From contig OZ037897.1 of the NCBI GenBank assembly GCA_964035575.1, forward strand, positions 62,001 through 126,000: DNA of 64,000 bases, in the 5' to 3' direction. The DNA is from Rhynchopus sp. YZ270_cl-10 (lineage: Eukaryota; Euglenozoa; Diplonemea; Diplonemida; Diplonemidae). The notes under the pieces were generated by a model. The model did not search any database, was not told the DNA's origin, and saw nothing but the letters and a program-made list of their open reading frames with translations. Each line of letters begins with the position of its first letter. The first letter of the stretch is position 1. Positions 63,077 through 64,000 of this stretch are shown piece after piece. The position numbers were made by a program, and so were the translations under genes.

Positions 63077-64000
63077 TCACCCCACAACAAGCAACACAAG
63101 CACCACGGCAGCAAGGAGCGAGGGGGTCGTTGTGCCTGCGTTGATAAGGTTCAGCTGCGCCCGCTTCGGCACTGCAGTTGGGGGCGGCGTGCGAGGGGTG
63201 GCTGGTGGCAAAGGTGTAGGCAGGCCCACTTTGGGCTTGGGTGTCAGTGGTGGTGGTGGCGGCGGTGGTTTAGGTGTGGGCGGCGGACGTGGTGTCGGTG
63301 GCGGGGTCGGTGGCGGTGGTGTGTTGAGCACACCCACCACCATGCCTGCCGCTGTCGCAAAGGCAAATGGCGAGTTGCCGCCTGAGGGCGGCGCTGCTTT
63401 CAGCACACTGTTAGGTGACGCCAGGTCGGCAGCCACCGCAGATGCGAACACACCCATCACAGAATCAGGCGCAACCTGCACACCCAAGGCAACGTGGAAC
63501 TCTGCGGACACTACTACACTCCCGGCAGCGGCAGCGGCAGCAGCACGCACAGCAGGGTCGCTATCAAGAGAGGATACGTTCGCATTCACCGACAGCATGT
63601 CCACACACACCGACGCATCCAGCTTGTCCGCCTCTGTGATAACCGGTGACCCAACAGCCTTGACACACATGAAGGTAACTGAGGTGCCGATGACAATCTG
63701 TGGGTGATATTGATGGAGTAGAAAAGGGAGGGTTTGAAGGGTCTGATGTGCATACCGGGCTCGTCTTCTGCAGAAGCTGCGCCATCTGCAGCGCTACCTC
63801 GTCAGGCTTGATTGTCTCAATGAAGAACATGGCTGTCGCTGTCGAGTCTGTCGTAAGCATGGTCAGGCCGTTCAACACCACGGGGTCTGGGACGGCTGCA
63901 GGCGGCTGTGGACCGCCTGCCGCTGCTACAGCAAAGACGACGTCTGTTGCAAGCGTCGTGCCATTCGGCATTGTGCCTGTGGTGGTGACTGTCACGACCA
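63077..64000 (-). CDS. GPI-anchored proline-rich surface protein (5' end outside window)
   Basis: Exon from the right edge to 63756 and exon 63697-63077 join across a 58-base intron (GTATGC to ACCCACAG): QKTSP/IVIGTSVTF. At least 288 residues are visible. The N-terminal visible part is Thr/Ala/Val-rich. There is then a Pro-rich stalk (NTPPPPTPPPTPRPP and onward) of about 45 residues. The C-terminus LINAGTTTPSLLAAVVLVLL followed by VVG is a small-residue site plus hydrophobic tail ending at the stop, the usual GPI-attachment signal. The expected role is an extracellular protein held off the membrane by a rigid stalk. No enzymatic domain is seen in the visible part. Splicing is supported by a clean GTATG/ACAG pair and by loss of coding character in the intron. 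Confidence 0.75.

Overview
This window is eukaryotic nuclear DNA from a compact, intron-containing protist that I cannot name. Its GC-rich coding exons are set in very A/T-rich spacers. The host-type introns are mostly short (42 to 58 bases), begin GTATG and end ACAG; introns of the repeated family and of the helicase are longer (97 to 860 bases). Every gene I can support lies on the minus strand. Exon joins below are my own reading from open frames and splice signals, without transcript evidence.

Layout. 1-3,840: 3' part of a secreted PAN/Apple-like Cys-rich protein gene, then a four-exon gene for a coiled-coil, tail-anchored membrane protein. 3,841-6,246: spacer with dispersed repeats. 6,247-7,955: an SPFH/band-7 protein in two exons. 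8,840-13,372: an HFM1/MER3-type meiotic DNA helicase with a MITE-like insertion in its intron. 13,757-24,560: a tandem cluster of a multicopy gene family that I read as Crinkler/RHS-like (CR-like). Two full copies join a coiled-coil exon to a P-loop NTPase exon, two truncated copies sit between them, and a third member has the same leader but carries an HNH-type nuclease domain. 24,560-45,030: mobile-element-rich DNA with hAT-like and PIF/Harbinger-like elements showing clear target duplications, a 5.7 kb foldback element, minisatellites, and one arm of a segmental duplication carrying a third full CR-like gene. 45,037-50,183: a deleted HFM1 copy followed by the second arm of that duplication with the fourth CR-like gene. 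50,183-58,650: spacer with MITEs and several families of short conserved hairpins that may be small RNA genes or processing signals. 58,809-64,000: two related genes for small MGCTQ-type (probably lipid-anchored) acidic-tailed proteins, a Mutator-like element, small MITEs, and the 3' part of a GPI-anchored proline-rich surface protein gene.

How it fits together. Housekeeping genes occupy both ends, and the middle is an expanding repeat region. There the CR-like genes, their roughly 1 kb upstream region and pieces of the HFM1 gene have been copied repeatedly. Different copies of the same upstream region carry different transposon insertions at different sites, so paralogous empty sites identify several insertions. 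The two arms at 28.7-32.9 kb and 46.0-50.2 kb look almost identical, which suggests recent duplication or gene conversion. The clearest candidate for an undescribed system is the CR-like family, with a shared leader, an N-terminal coiled coil of changing length and a swappable NTPase or HNH C-terminal part.
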